A stretch of 64,000 nucleotides of DNA from Bog-756 sp963806455 (GCA_963806455.1 CAWDXZ010000002.1:682001-746000), one strand, 5' to 3'. Positions 33,143 through 42,023 are shown, numbered from the stretch's first letter. Notes: generated by a model not told the origin, from the sequence alone. Program-made: numbers and translations.

Positions 33143-34201
33143 ATGGCCGTGGACCGCGTCCTCCTGGCCGAGCCCCGTGGGTTCTGTGCCGGTGTCGAGA
33201 AGGCCATCAAGGCGCTGGCCTGGATGGTGAGGGTGTTCGAGCCGCCGGTCTACTGCTATCACGAGATCGTCCACAACCGTCACGTGGTCGACCAGTTCCG
33301 CGACCAGGGGGTCGTCTTCGTGGACGATGTGGACGAGGTGCCCCCCGGGGCGCCTCTCATGCTGTCGGCCCACGGGTCCGCCCCCGAGGTGGTGACGGCG
33401 GCGCGGGACCGTGGTCGGGTGGTCGTCGATGCGGTGTGTCCGCTGGTGACCAAGGTCCACCACGAGCTCCGGGTGCGGGCCCGCAAGGGGTACACCGTCC
33501 TCTACGTCGGCCACAGCGGGCACGAGGAGGCCGTCGGCACGATGGCGGTGGCACCGGCCTCCGTACGCCTGCTCGAGAGCGCCGAGGACGTGGACGCCAT
33601 CGACGATCCAGACCTCGAGGGGGACCGACCGGCCCGGACCGCCCTGTTGGCCCAGACTACGTTGAGCCACGACGAATGGGCAGGCATCGTCGACCGGGCC
33701 CGCGAGCGGTTCCCCGACCTCTGGATGCCGAACCGGAGCGACCTGTGTTTCGCCACCACCAACCGGCAGGCCGCCCTCAAGGCGCTGGCCGGCCAGGCCG
33801 ACGCCGTGGTGGTCATCGGCTCGGAGAACTCCTCCAACACCGTCGCCCTCGAGCAGGTGGCCCGATCCTTCGGGTGCCCGCGGGTGGTCCGCGTCAACGA
33901 TGCCTCGGAACTGCCCGACGACCTCTCCGGGACGGTAGGGGTCACGGCCGGGGCCTCGGCTCCCGAGGCCCTCGTCCGGGCCGTGGTCGACCGCCTGGCC
34001 CCGACCCACGGGGTCGTCACGGCCCCGGTCACCGTCGAGGAGGAGTACTTCCCGCCACCCCCCGAGCTGCGTGACCTGCTACGGAGCCTCGAGGCGACCC
34101 TCGCCCTGCTGAGCGGGGCCGACGACGGCGCCGGTGAGCGGGCGCTGGCCGAGGACCGGGCCACCGTCGCCGCTGACGTGCTGGAACGCCTGGTCGGCTA
34201 G
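33143..34201 (+). CDS. ispH: 4-hydroxy-3-methylbut-2-enyl diphosphate reductase
   Basis: The protein has 352 residues. It catalyses the last step of the MEP pathway, making IPP and DMAPP with a 4Fe-4S cluster. The three cluster cysteines are present: Cys15 (PRGFCAGV), Cys99 (DAVCPLVTKVH) and Cys202 (DLCFATTNRQ). Substrate-binding histidines (EIVHN, SAHGS, GHSGHEE) and the SSNT motif (SENSSNTVAL) are intact. It begins a plus-strand unit with an HD-domain gene and a GT2 gene, divergent from the DUF512-der operon. Confidence 0.97.
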   Translation: MAVDRVLLAEPRGFCAGVEKAIKALAWMVRVFEPPVYCYHEIVHNRHVVDQFRDQGVVFVDDVDEVPPGAPLMLSAHGSAPEVVTAARDRGRVVVDAVCPLVTKVHHELRVRARKGYTVLYVGHSGHEEAVGTMAVAPASVRLLESAEDVDAIDDPDLEGDRPARTALLAQTTLSHDEWAGIVDRARERFPDLWMPNRSDLCFATTNRQAALKALAGQADAVVVIGSENSSNTVALEQVARSFGCPRVVRVNDASELPDDLSGTVGVTAGASAPEALVRAVVDRLAPTHGVVTAPVTVEEEYFPPPPELRDLLRSLEATLALLSGADDGAGERALAEDRATVAADVLERLVG

Positions 34202-34243
34202 CCGGCTGGTGCCCCAGGGTCGGATTGGCGCGAGAATGGTCCC

Positions 34244-34792
34244 ATGACCACCTCGTTCACCAGCATGGATGTGTCGACCCGTGAACAGTGGGCCGTGATC
34301 GGCGCCGAGACCACCGAACACCAGGGGCGCGCGGCGGACAGCGTCCTGGCCATGCTGGAGTCATTGGCCGACGTGGTCGACGGGTTCGCCGTCGACCAGC
34401 TGACTCACTGCCTCCAGACTGCTACCCGTGCCGAACGGGCCGGGGCCGATGACGAATGGGTGGTGGCCTCCCTCTGCCACGACATCGGCAAGGTCGTGTC
34501 GGTGCCCAACCACCCGAGGATCGCCGCCGAGATCCTCCGGCCCTACGTTCGTCCCGAGATCACCGCGGTGATCGCAGCCCACCAGGACTTCCAGGGTCGG
34601 CACTACTACCACCACTTCGGCCTCGACCCCGACATCCGCGAGCGGTACCGGGGTGAGGAGTGGTTCGAGCAGGCCGAGCGGTTTGCCGACGAGTGGGACC
34701 AGAACAGCTTCGACCCCGACTATCCGACCGAGCCGCTCACGCATTTCGAGGCGAAGGTCCGGTCCATCTTCGGCCACCCCCACGTCTTCTAG
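34244..34792 (+). CDS. HD-domain metal-dependent protein
   Basis: The protein has 182 residues. The HD signature is clear: a His in DQLTHCLQTATRAE, CHDIGKVV (His-Asp) and VIAAHQDFQGRHYYHHFG for the later metal ligands. The layout resembles small HD oxygenases such as PhnZ as much as phosphohydrolases; the substrate is not evident. A GAGAAT hexamer six bases before the ATG may be a weak leaderless box. Its stop directly abuts the ATG of the next glycosyltransferase gene, so the two are coupled. Confidence 0.75.
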   Translation: MTTSFTSMDVSTREQWAVIGAETTEHQGRAADSVLAMLESLADVVDGFAVDQLTHCLQTATRAERAGADDEWVVASLCHDIGKVVSVPNHPRIAAEILRPYVRPEITAVIAAHQDFQGRHYYHHFGLDPDIRERYRGEEWFEQAERFADEWDQNSFDPDYPTEPLTHFEAKVRSIFGHPHVF

Positions 34793-35641
34793 ATGTCTCC
34801 GGTCCCGGGGCACGGCTGGCTCAGCCGTCCTGACAGCCGTCACCGCCGCCGAACGGCCAACCTGGTGGGCTTCGTGGTCGACCGCGCATGGTCCGACTTC
34901 GAGCAGCGCTACCCGGAGGCCCGGTTCGGCCCTGTCGTGGCGCTGATCGCCGCCTACGACGAGGAAGAGAACATCGGCGACGTCCTGAAGGCCATACCGG
35001 ACCGGGTCGGGGGACTCGAGGTTTCGACCCTGGTGGTGGTGGACGGCGGCACCGACGGCACGGCGGCCGTAGCCGCCAAGGCCGGCGTGTTCACCTGCGT
35101 GCTCCCGGTCAACCTCGGTCACGGCGCCGCCCTGCGGCTCGGCTACCGGTTGGTCCTCGCCCACGGGGCGCGCTTCGTGGTCACCCTCGACGCCGACGGC
35201 CAGAACGATCCCGCCGAGATGGAGACCATGGTGCGGCCCCTCCTCGAGGACACCGCCGACTTCGTGATCGCCTCCCGCCGCCTGGGCGTGGACCAGACCA
35301 CCGACTGGTTCCGGCGGGCCGGGGTGAAGCTCTACGCCGCCGTCCTCAACCGCATGATCGCCCAGCCGGTGTCGGACTCGTCCAACGGGTACCGGGCCTT
35401 CAGGGCCGAGCTGCTGGAGGACATCGTCCCCCATCTGGTCGAGGACCAATACCAGACGGCCGAGGTGGTGATCACCGCGGCTAGTCGCGGCTGGCGGATC
35501 GCCGAACAGCCCACGGTTTGGCACCCCCGGGCGTCCGGCACATCCAAGAAGGGTGGCAACCTGTTCTTCGGGCTCCAGTACGCCCGGGTGATCGCCACCA
35601 CCTGGTACCACGTGACCATGGGCAACCGGCGCCGCCACTGA
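34793..35641 (+). CDS. Family 2 glycosyltransferase
   Basis: The protein has 282 residues, its ATG immediately after the upstream stop. GT2 features: VVALIAAYDEEENIGDVL at the nucleotide-binding strand, VVDGGTDGT, the DADGQND metal motif, and a later YQTAEVVITAASRGWRIAE acceptor-side region. It is a single-domain GT-A enzyme without membrane helices, similar to dolichol-phosphate mannosyltransferase-like and polyprenyl-phosphate glucosyltransferases. The sugar and acceptor are unknown. It converges with the plsC-like gene. Confidence 0.85.
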   Translation: MSPVPGHGWLSRPDSRHRRRTANLVGFVVDRAWSDFEQRYPEARFGPVVALIAAYDEEENIGDVLKAIPDRVGGLEVSTLVVVDGGTDGTAAVAAKAGVFTCVLPVNLGHGAALRLGYRLVLAHGARFVVTLDADGQNDPAEMETMVRPLLEDTADFVIASRRLGVDQTTDWFRRAGVKLYAAVLNRMIAQPVSDSSNGYRAFRAELLEDIVPHLVEDQYQTAEVVITAASRGWRIAEQPTVWHPRASGTSKKGGNLFFGLQYARVIATTWYHVTMGNRRRH

Positions 35642-35683
35642 CGGTCCGGCGCCACTGCCGGTCCGAGACCACCACAGGGGGGT

Positions 35684-36394
35684 TCAGTACCGACCGGTGG
35701 CTGCCACCGACCGGTCGTAGAGGTCCTGCAGGATGCGGGTGAGGCTGTCGGTGATCGCATGGGTCCGGCTCCGGGAGACGCGGCCGGTCCCGCTGCGGTC
35801 CGGGGGTGGGATGGGCCGGCCCACGATGAGGTGGATGTGCCGGGGTCGCGGCACCTTGGTGCCCTTCGGCATGACCGAGGCCGAGCCGCCGATGCCGACC
35901 GGCACCACCGTGGCCCCGGTGCGAGCGGCCAAGAAGGCCACTCCGTCGTGGAGATCCTCGATCACCGGTCCGGTCCGGCGCTCCCCCTCGGGGAACAGGA
36001 TGAGGACCTCGCCGGCCTCGAGCACCCGTTGGGCCCGGCGGAGCGACTCGCGATCGGCCGCCTCCCGGTTGACGGGGAACGCACCCAGGGTGGGCAGGAT
36101 GCGAGCCAGCAGCCGGTTGTTCCACAGGCTGTCCTTGGCCATGTAGTGGAGCTTGCGCCGGGTGACCTCGGAGGCCACGAAGAAATCGATGAAGGAGCGA
36201 TGGACCGGGGCGATGATCACCGGCCCGGTCGGGGGGACCTGGTCGGCCCCCTCGATGGTGGTGCGGAACAGGACCCGGTTGAGCGCTCGGACCAGCACCC
36301 GCAGGAACTGGTAGAGGGGGGTGAAGCGGGTGTCGGTCTCCCCCCCGCCGTCGACGGGGCGCTCGGGATGGCCGGGCCGGGGACCGGTCCTCAC
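35684..36394 (-). CDS. 1-acyl-sn-glycerol-3-phosphate acyltransferase-like (PlsC family)
   Basis: The true start is the GTG at 36394, overlapping the cmk stop as GTGA; a longer open frame upstream is the shadow of cmk. The product has 236 residues. Acyltransferase motif I is VHRSFIDFF (HxxxxD), motif III is LFPEGERRT, and motif II/IV regions VNREAADRESLRRAQRVL and VPVGIGGS are present. It acylates lysophosphatidate or a related glycerol phosphate at the inner membrane. It is the last gene of the aroH-tyrA-aroA-cmk-plsC chain. Confidence 0.88.
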   Translation of the reverse strand: MRTGPRPGHPERPVDGGGETDTRFTPLYQFLRVLVRALNRVLFRTTIEGADQVPPTGPVIIAPVHRSFIDFFVASEVTRRKLHYMAKDSLWNNRLLARILPTLGAFPVNREAADRESLRRAQRVLEAGEVLILFPEGERRTGPVIEDLHDGVAFLAARTGATVVPVGIGGSASVMPKGTKVPRPRHIHLIVGRPIPPPDRSGTGRVSRSRTHAITDSLTRILQDLYDRSVAATGRY

Positions 36395-37023
36395 AGCCAC
36401 GTCACCACCTCCTCGACGATGTCCTCGACCGGTCGGTCGGTGGTGTCGATGATCCGCGCCCCCTCGGCCGCAGCCAGAGGAGAGGCGGCACGGGAGCTGT
36501 CCAGCCGGTCGCGGCGGGCCAGGGCCTCGGCCTCCTCCTCGGGACGCCGCCGGGCCCGCTCGTCGGCCGCGGCGGTGAGGTAGATCTTGACATCGGCCTC
36601 GGGGAGCACCACCGACCCGATGTCGCGGCCCTCGACGATGCCGCCCCCGTGGTCGGCCACCCACTGGCGCTGACGCTCGACCAACACGGCGCGGACCTCG
36701 GGATGGGCGGCCACCACCGAGACCGCCCCGCTCACCTCGGCGCCCCGGATGGCCTCGGTCACGTCCGTCCCGTCGGCCTCGATGCGCTCACCTACCGAGA
36801 TGGTCAGTCGGCGGGCCAGTTGGGCCACCGAGGCGCGGTCGTCGGGCTCGACCCCCCGCGCCAGGACGGCCCACGCCACGGCCCGGTACATGGCCCCGGT
36901 GTCGAGCCGATCGAGGCCCAGCCGCAGGGCGAGGGCCCGCGACACCGTGGACTTGCCCGAACCCGCCGGACCGTCGATGGCGATGACCGGCGCCGGTCGG
37001 GCCGCGACGTCGCCGGCCGTCAC
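36391..37023 (-). CDS. cmk: Cytidylate kinase
   Basis: The GTG at 37023 overlaps the aroA stop (GTGA) and gives 210 residues; conserved sequence begins there at VTAGDVAARPAPVIAIDG. Walker A is GPAGSGKSTVSRALA, followed by LDTGAMYRAVAWA (nucleotide site), an EGRDIGSVV motif and the lid region with DERARRRPEEE. It phosphorylates CMP and dCMP. The overlaps on both sides indicate translational coupling with aroA and the plsC-like gene. Confidence 0.95.
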   Translation of the reverse strand: MTAGDVAARPAPVIAIDGPAGSGKSTVSRALALRLGLDRLDTGAMYRAVAWAVLARGVEPDDRASVAQLARRLTISVGERIEADGTDVTEAIRGAEVSGAVSVVAAHPEVRAVLVERQRQWVADHGGGIVEGRDIGSVVLPEADVKIYLTAAADERARRRPEEEAEALARRDRLDSSRAASPLAAAEGARIIDTTDRPVEDIVEEVVTWL

Positions 37024-38366
37024 GGCTGGGCCGTCGCACCGTCGGTCAGACGGGCCAGGTCGTCGGCGAAGTCCGGATAACTCGTGGCCACCGACTCCCA
37101 TCCGGTGATGGTGGTCACCGCACCGAGGCCGGGGCACGCCGCCCCGGCGATGGCGGCGGCCATGGCCATACGGTGGTCGCCGCCGGCATCGAAGCGACCC
37201 GGGTGCAACGGTCCCCCGCTCCCCTCGACCACCAGGTCGTCGCCGTCGGCATCGGCCACGCCCTCGAAGGCGCGGACGAGCTCCACGGTGGCGGCGAAGC
37301 GGTCCGACTCCTTCACCCGGAGCTCCCCGACGTGGCGGAAACGGGTCCTTCCCTCGGCCCCGGCCGCCGCCACGGCCAGGATGGGCACCTCGTCCAGCGA
37401 CGGGATCTCCTCGGCATCGACCACCGTGCCGTGCAGCTGGCCGCTGTAGGCCGTCAGCGAACCGGTGGCGTTGCCGGCTTCCTCGACCTCGATGGTGGCC
37501 CCCATCCGGCGGAGGACACCGAGGTACCCGAGCCGCTCGATGCCCAGCTGGACTCCGGTCACCGTGACCAGGCTGCCCGGGATGACGATGGCGCCCACCA
37601 GCCAGAACGCCGCCTGGGAGGGATCACCGGGCACAGTGAAGGCTCCGGGCGACAGCCGGCTCCGCCGGAGTCGGACGACCCGGCCGCCGTTCTCACGGCG
37701 GACGTCGATGTCGGCGCCGGCGGCGGCCAGCATCTCCTCGGTGTGGGCCCGGGTGGCGACCGGCTCGCGGACCAGCGTCTCGCCGTCGGCATCCAGGCCG
37801 GCCAGCAGGACGGCCGACTTGACCTGGGCACTGGCTATCGGCGGCGCGTACTCGATGCCGTGGAGGGCGGCTCCCGCGACGGTGATGGGTGGCAGGCACC
37901 GCGCCCCGGTGCCCTCGACCCGTGCCCCCATGCGGACGAGGGGCTCGGCCACCCGGTCCATCGGGCGCCCCCGGAGCGATGCGTCACCGGTCAGGGTGGT
38001 GACCCCAGACAGGCCGGCCACCAGGCCGGCCAGCAGACGGATGGCCGTCCCCGAGTTGCCCAGGTCGAGGGGCCGGCTGGGTGGCCGCAGATGAGACCGG
38101 CCCCCCCGCACGGTGAGGGTGGCCCCCTCGTGGCCGACCTCCGCCCCCAGCTCGGCCACGGCCCGGACCGTGTGGGCCACGTCCTGCCCGGGCGACAGGC
38201 CGGTGATGGTCGACGTTCCCTCGGCCAGGGCGGCCAGCAGGAGAGCACGATGGGAGATCGACTTGTCGCCGGGCACGGAGAGGGTCCCGCTCAGCGGCGC
38301 CCCACCGCGCACCACATAGGACGCCGCGGCGTCGTCGGCCGGCCGGCTCCCCTCGGCCAGGGTCAC
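37020..38366 (-). CDS. aroA: 5-enolpyruvylshikimate-3-phosphate synthase
   Basis: The protein has 448 residues from GTG, overlapping the tyrA stop by 4 bp. Signatures: VPGDKSISHRALLLAALAEG (PEP and shikimate-3-phosphate binding), LDLGNSGTAIRLLAGL, the RPMDRV region and the late RVKESDR motif, here LRVKESDRFAATV, then GGDHRMAMA. It catalyses the sixth step of the shikimate pathway. The active-site motif GNSGT is the common class I type by eye, but class assignment was not tested. Confidence 0.97.
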   Translation of the reverse strand: MTLAEGSRPADDAAASYVVRGGAPLSGTLSVPGDKSISHRALLLAALAEGTSTITGLSPGQDVAHTVRAVAELGAEVGHEGATLTVRGGRSHLRPPSRPLDLGNSGTAIRLLAGLVAGLSGVTTLTGDASLRGRPMDRVAEPLVRMGARVEGTGARCLPPITVAGAALHGIEYAPPIASAQVKSAVLLAGLDADGETLVREPVATRAHTEEMLAAAGADIDVRRENGGRVVRLRRSRLSPGAFTVPGDPSQAAFWLVGAIVIPGSLVTVTGVQLGIERLGYLGVLRRMGATIEVEEAGNATGSLTAYSGQLHGTVVDAEEIPSLDEVPILAVAAAGAEGRTRFRHVGELRVKESDRFAATVELVRAFEGVADADGDDLVVEGSGGPLHPGRFDAGGDHRMAMAAAIAGAACPGLGAVTTITGWESVATSYPDFADDLARLTDGATAQP

Positions 38367-39505
38367 CGGGGGGTACCCACCGGGACGCTGGAGGACCGGT
38401 AGCCCCGCCCGGCCAACGTGGTGAGCAGGGTGGGCGCCGACAGCTGGTCCACCACCAGCACCAGCACCCCACGGTCACCTTCGACGGAGTGGGCGATCTC
38501 GAGGTCCACGACATTGATCCCGAGCTCGGTGACCAGGACCAGGACCTCGGCCACCACGCCGGTCCGGTCGGGCACCGGGACCCGCACCTCGACCAGCTCC
38601 TCGGGCCGCGGCGCCCGTACGCTCAGGGCCCGCCGGGCCTCGGCCGCCCGATCGAGGATCGCGAGCAGCGAGTTGTGGTCGCGCTCGGCCACGTACTGCC
38701 GCATGGCGGACAAGTCCCCGATCAGGAGGTCGAGGGTCTCGACGATGGCCTCGGCGTTGTCGTCACAGATGTCCGGCCAGATCGAGGGCTGGCCGGCGGC
38801 GACCCGGGTCATGTCCCGGAACCCTCCCGCGGCCAACTGCAGCAGGGCGGCATGCTCCTGGCCCAGCCCGGCGGCCAGGTCCATCAGCGTTGCCGCCGCC
38901 AGATGGGGCACATGGGACACCACGGCGACCAGCGAGTCGTGCTGCTCGGGCGGGAGGTCCACCACGTCGGCGCCGAGGTCGGCCACGACGCTGCGGACCC
39001 GGGCATAGGCCTTGGGGTCGGTGGTCCCGGTCGGGGTGAGCACCCAGGTCGCCCCGACGAACAGGTCGGCCGAGGCGCCGTCGATGCCCATCTGTTCCGA
39101 CCCGGCCATGGGGTGGCCGCCCACGAAGTGCGGGTGGTCGATGGCCGCCACCAGCGGGCCCTTCACGCTGCCGACGTCGGTGATGGCCATCTCGGGATTC
39201 CAGGCGTCGGAGCGGAGGATCTCCCCGATGACCTCGGCGGCGCCGTGGACCGGGGTGGCCACCACGGTCAGGTCGGCCTGGTGGTCGACACCTTCGGCCG
39301 ACAGGGCCCCGAGCTCGAGGGCGCGGGAGGCCACGCTGGTGTCGGTGTCCACCCCGCTGACCGTCCAGCCCCGGCTCCGGAGGGCCATTCCCACCGAGCC
39401 CCCGATGAGACCGGTGCCGAAGATCATGGCTCGTCCGGGGACGGAGATCCGACCCCCGGCGGTGGCCGGTTCGGACCTGCTGACCTCAGTCAGGGAGGTC
39501 GTCAC
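38363..39505 (-). CDS. tyrA: Prephenate dehydrogenase with C-terminal ACT domain
   Basis: The protein has 380 residues from GTG. The Rossmann motif IFGTGLIGGSVGMAL binds NAD(P). GGHPMAGSE and SHVPHLAAATL carry the conserved His of the catalytic region. Residues about 300-375 are an ACT-like domain (VRVPVPDRTGVVAEVLVLVTELGINVVDLE) likely to bind tyrosine and give feedback control. The start lies 20 bp inside the end of aroH. Confidence 0.93.
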   Translation of the reverse strand: MTTSLTEVSRSEPATAGGRISVPGRAMIFGTGLIGGSVGMALRSRGWTVSGVDTDTSVASRALELGALSAEGVDHQADLTVVATPVHGAAEVIGEILRSDAWNPEMAITDVGSVKGPLVAAIDHPHFVGGHPMAGSEQMGIDGASADLFVGATWVLTPTGTTDPKAYARVRSVVADLGADVVDLPPEQHDSLVAVVSHVPHLAAATLMDLAAGLGQEHAALLQLAAGGFRDMTRVAAGQPSIWPDICDDNAEAIVETLDLLIGDLSAMRQYVAERDHNSLLAILDRAAEARRALSVRAPRPEELVEVRVPVPDRTGVVAEVLVLVTELGINVVDLEIAHSVEGDRGVLVLVVDQLSAPTLLTTLAGRGYRSSSVPVGTPR

Positions 39506-39854
39506 GGAGTCCCTGGGCGCCCTCGAGATAGACGTGGTGGATCCGGTGGCGGGGCCGATCCGAGCTCACGTGCAGCATGACCCGCACGCAGTGAGGCACC
39601 GACCCGTCGACGGCCAGCTCTCGGGCGCAGATCAGGGGGACGGCCCCGAGCCCCATCGATCGGGCGGCCGTGGCCGGGAAGGTGGAGACCAGGTCCTCGG
39701 TGGCGGTGAACAGGATCGAGATGATGTCGTCCTCGGTCAGCTCGTTCCGTTCGAGGATCTCGCCGAGCAGGGCGACCACGCGCTCGGTGATGGCCTCGGG
39801 GGTGTCGGTGTCCACCGTGGTGGCGCCGCGGACGGCTCGGACGGCTACGGGCAT
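39486..39854 (-). CDS. aroH: Monofunctional chorismate mutase, AroH type
   Basis: The protein has 122 residues, the size of Bacillus-type trimeric chorismate mutase. It begins VRAVRGATTVDTDTPEAI and contains ISILFTATEDLVSTFPATAAR, ARELAVDGSVPHCVRVMLHV and a late HVYLEGAQGLRDD, matching the family's substrate-binding Arg and Glu positions. It converts chorismate to prephenate, the substrate of the following tyrA product, so the gene order follows the pathway. A TAACAT hexamer nine bases upstream could be a promoter. Confidence 0.92.
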   Translation of the reverse strand: MPVAVRAVRGATTVDTDTPEAITERVVALLGEILERNELTEDDIISILFTATEDLVSTFPATAARSMGLGAVPLICARELAVDGSVPHCVRVMLHVSSDRPRHRIHHVYLEGAQGLRDDLPD

Positions 39855-39870
39855 CAGCCAGGCATGTTAC

Positions 39871-40632
39871 TCAGCGCCGCGCGGACGCCGGCGGGGTGTC
39901 CCCCGTCCCGACGGGCGTGGCCGCGGCCGCCAGGGCCCGCACCTCGTCGAGGCCGAGGGAACGGTACGCCCCCGGGCGGAGTTTCGGGTCGCTGACCGGT
40001 CCGATCCTCGTGCGGATGAGGCGGACCACCGGATGGCCGACGGCCTCGCACATGCGGCGGACCTGCCGGTTGCGTCCCTCGTGGATCACCATGCGCAGGA
40101 GGCCCGGGCCGACCACCGCCACCCGGGCCGGGGCGGTGAGCCCGTCCTCCAGCTCGACCCCCTGGCGGAGGCGGCGCACCTGGCCGGTGCCGGGCTCGCC
40201 CTCCACCTGCACGAGGTACTCCTTCGGCACGCCGAACGACGGATGGGTCAGGCGGTGGGTCAGGTCGCCGTCGTTGGTCAGCACGAGGAGCCCCTCGGAG
40301 TCCATGTCGAGCCGGCCGACCGGGAAGACCCGGGGCTCGGGAGGCACCAGGGCGACCACCGTCGTCCGGCCGTGGGTGTCGGCGGCCGTGCTCACCACGC
40401 CTGCCGGCTTGTTGAGGAGGTAGTGGACCAGGCCGGGCGCCACCGGGAGCGGCACGCCGTCGAGCTCCACCCGGTCGACCTGTGGGTCGATCCGGCGGCC
40501 GGGCACCGGGACCACACCGTTGACGGTGACCCGCCCCTCGGCGATCAGCTCCTCGCAGGCGCGGCGGGAGCCGATGCCGATGCGAGCCAACACCTTCTGC
40601 AACCGGTCCCCGGCGGGCAGGGGGTCCCCCAC
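39871..40632 (-). CDS. Pseudouridine synthase, RluB/RsuA family
   Basis: The GTG at 40632, four bases after the scpB stop, gives 253 residues. An S4 domain comes first (LQKVLARIGIGSRRACEELIAEGRVTVNG), then the catalytic domain with GRLDMDSEGLLVLTNDGDL (catalytic Asp) and KEYLVQVEG. RMVIHEGRNRQVRRM and LIRTRIGPV are also conserved. By synteny with the actinobacterial scpA-scpB-rluB-cmk order it probably modifies 23S rRNA, but RluB and RsuA cannot be told apart here. Confidence 0.9.
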   Translation of the reverse strand: MGDPLPAGDRLQKVLARIGIGSRRACEELIAEGRVTVNGVVPVPGRRIDPQVDRVELDGVPLPVAPGLVHYLLNKPAGVVSTAADTHGRTTVVALVPPEPRVFPVGRLDMDSEGLLVLTNDGDLTHRLTHPSFGVPKEYLVQVEGEPGTGQVRRLRQGVELEDGLTAPARVAVVGPGLLRMVIHEGRNRQVRRMCEAVGHPVVRLIRTRIGPVSDPKLRPGAYRSLGLDEVRALAAAATPVGTGDTPPASARR

Positions 40633-40636
40633 GCCC

Positions 40637-41215
40637 TCAGCCGTCCGCGACCGGGCGCAGCTGCTCCTCCATCTCGGCCAGGGCCTCCGGGCCCGGCAGC
40701 AGGTCCTCGACGGGCGGCAGCTGGTCGAGGCGGTCGAGGCCCAACCGTTCGAGGAAGGCATCGGTGGTGGCGTAGAGGACGGCCTGGCCGGGCCCGGGAG
40801 CCCGTCCGGCGGCGGCGATGTAGCCGCGGTGTTCGAGCAGCCGGACCACGCCGTCCACGTTCACCCCGCGTAGGGCGGCGATCTGGGCGCGTGACACCGG
40901 CTGCTTGTAGGCCACGATGGCGAGCGTCTCGAGGGCGGCGGCCGACAGGCGTGACGACACGCCCACATTGGCGAAACGTTCGACATAGGGTGCCAGCTCC
41001 GGGTGGGTCTGGATGCGATACCCCCCGGCGATCCTGACCACCTCGAAGCCGCGCCCTTCGGCGCGGCACGATCCGGCCAGCTCGTCGCAGATGGGCTCGA
41101 TCTGCTCGACGGGCACCTCGAGCAGCTCGGCCAGCAGTCCGGCCGGCACCGGTTCCACCGCCACGACGAGGACGGCCTCGATGGCCCGAGCCTCGGCCGA
41201 GAGGCTCACGGTCAC
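40637..41215 (-). CDS. scpB: Segregation and condensation protein B
   Basis: The GTG at 41215 overlaps the scpA stop (GTGA) and gives 192 residues. Two winged-helix domains: the first with IEAVLVVAVEPVPAGLLAELL, the second with LSAAALETLAIVAYKQPVSRAQIAALRGVNVDGVV, the typical ScpB signature, and LLEHRGYI. It binds ScpA and SMC in the bacterial condensin complex. No smc gene is in the window. Confidence 0.93.
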   Translation of the reverse strand: MTVSLSAEARAIEAVLVVAVEPVPAGLLAELLEVPVEQIEPICDELAGSCRAEGRGFEVVRIAGGYRIQTHPELAPYVERFANVGVSSRLSAAALETLAIVAYKQPVSRAQIAALRGVNVDGVVRLLEHRGYIAAAGRAPGPGQAVLYATTDAFLERLGLDRLDQLPPVEDLLPGPEALAEMEEQLRPVADG

Positions 41216-41991
41216 CCCTCGTACTCGTCGACCCCGGCGCCGACCGCCACCGGTTGGGGCCCACCGGCCACCCAGACCACGTCGAGGTCCCCGAACGTGT
41301 GGCCCTGGTCCAGGGAGACGCGGCCCTGCTTGAACAGCTCGAGCAGGGCCAGGAAGGAGACGATGATCTCGATGCGGGCGGTCAGGTGGCGGGTGAGGCT
41401 GTGGAAGGTGGCCCGTCCCATGGCGGGCAGCCGGCGCTCGAGCTCGGCGACGGCATCGGCCACGGTGACCGTGTCCACCGTCACGTGGTAGAGGTCGACC
41501 GTCGGGGCCGGGCGCTCGGCGGTCGCCCGGCGGAAGGCGTCGGCCAGCTGGTCCGGGGTCACGCCCTCCAGAAGGTCCGGGGCGTGCACCACGAACGCAG
41601 GGTCGAGCCCGGCGGTCCGGGGGACCGAGCGGGCCGCCCGCTCGGTCAGGACGGCGAAGGCGTCGGCCGCCGAGGCGTAGGCCCGGCACTCGAGCAGGCG
41701 GGCCAGCAACAGGTCCCGTTCCTCCCAGCCGACCAGATCCTCGTCGGGGTCGACGTCGTCGGGGCCCGGGAGCAGACGGCGGGACTTGAGCTCGATGAGG
41801 ACGGCGGCGATCATGAGGAACTCCGACAGCGTCTGGAGGTCGACCGCCTCCCACCCGGCCACCTCGGTGACGAAGGCGTCCACCACCGAGGCCAGGGGGA
41901 TGTCGTACAGGTCCACCTGATGGCTGCTGACCAACTGGAGCAGCAGGTCGATGGGCCCCTCGAACGCCGGTGTCGTCACGGTGGCGGCCAC
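41212..41991 (-). CDS. scpA: Segregation and condensation protein A (kleisin)
   Basis: The GTG at 41991 is chosen because a TATCGT box lies seven bases upstream and conserved sequence starts just after it (TPAFEGPIDLLLQLV); it gives 259 residues. The N-terminal kleisin motif FEGPIDLLLQLVSSHQVDLYDIPLASV and LIELKSRRLLP are followed by a variable middle. A C-terminal winged helix follows with IIVSFLALLELFKQGRVSLDQ. It bridges SMC heads together with ScpB. It is divergent from trpS. Confidence 0.9.
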   Translation of the reverse strand: MAATVTTPAFEGPIDLLLQLVSSHQVDLYDIPLASVVDAFVTEVAGWEAVDLQTLSEFLMIAAVLIELKSRRLLPGPDDVDPDEDLVGWEERDLLLARLLECRAYASAADAFAVLTERAARSVPRTAGLDPAFVVHAPDLLEGVTPDQLADAFRRATAERPAPTVDLYHVTVDTVTVADAVAELERRLPAMGRATFHSLTRHLTARIEIIVSFLALLELFKQGRVSLDQGHTFGDLDVVWVAGGPQPVAVGAGVDEYEG

Positions 41992-41998
41992 GGCACCG

Positions 41999-42004
41999 AC
42001 GATA
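41999..42004 (-). promoter_or_regulatory. -10 box TATCGT for scpA (leaderless)
   Basis: The hexamer is seven bases before the GTG at 41991 on the minus strand. It supports that start among several in-frame GTG codons. Confidence 0.55.
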
Positions 42005-42023
42005 CCGGCTGGCGCACCCCATC

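Noticed and set aside
36395..36664. N-terminal extension of the plsC-like protein
   Set aside because: The extra 90 residues are an out-of-frame shadow of cmk; the GTGA overlap gives the sensible start.
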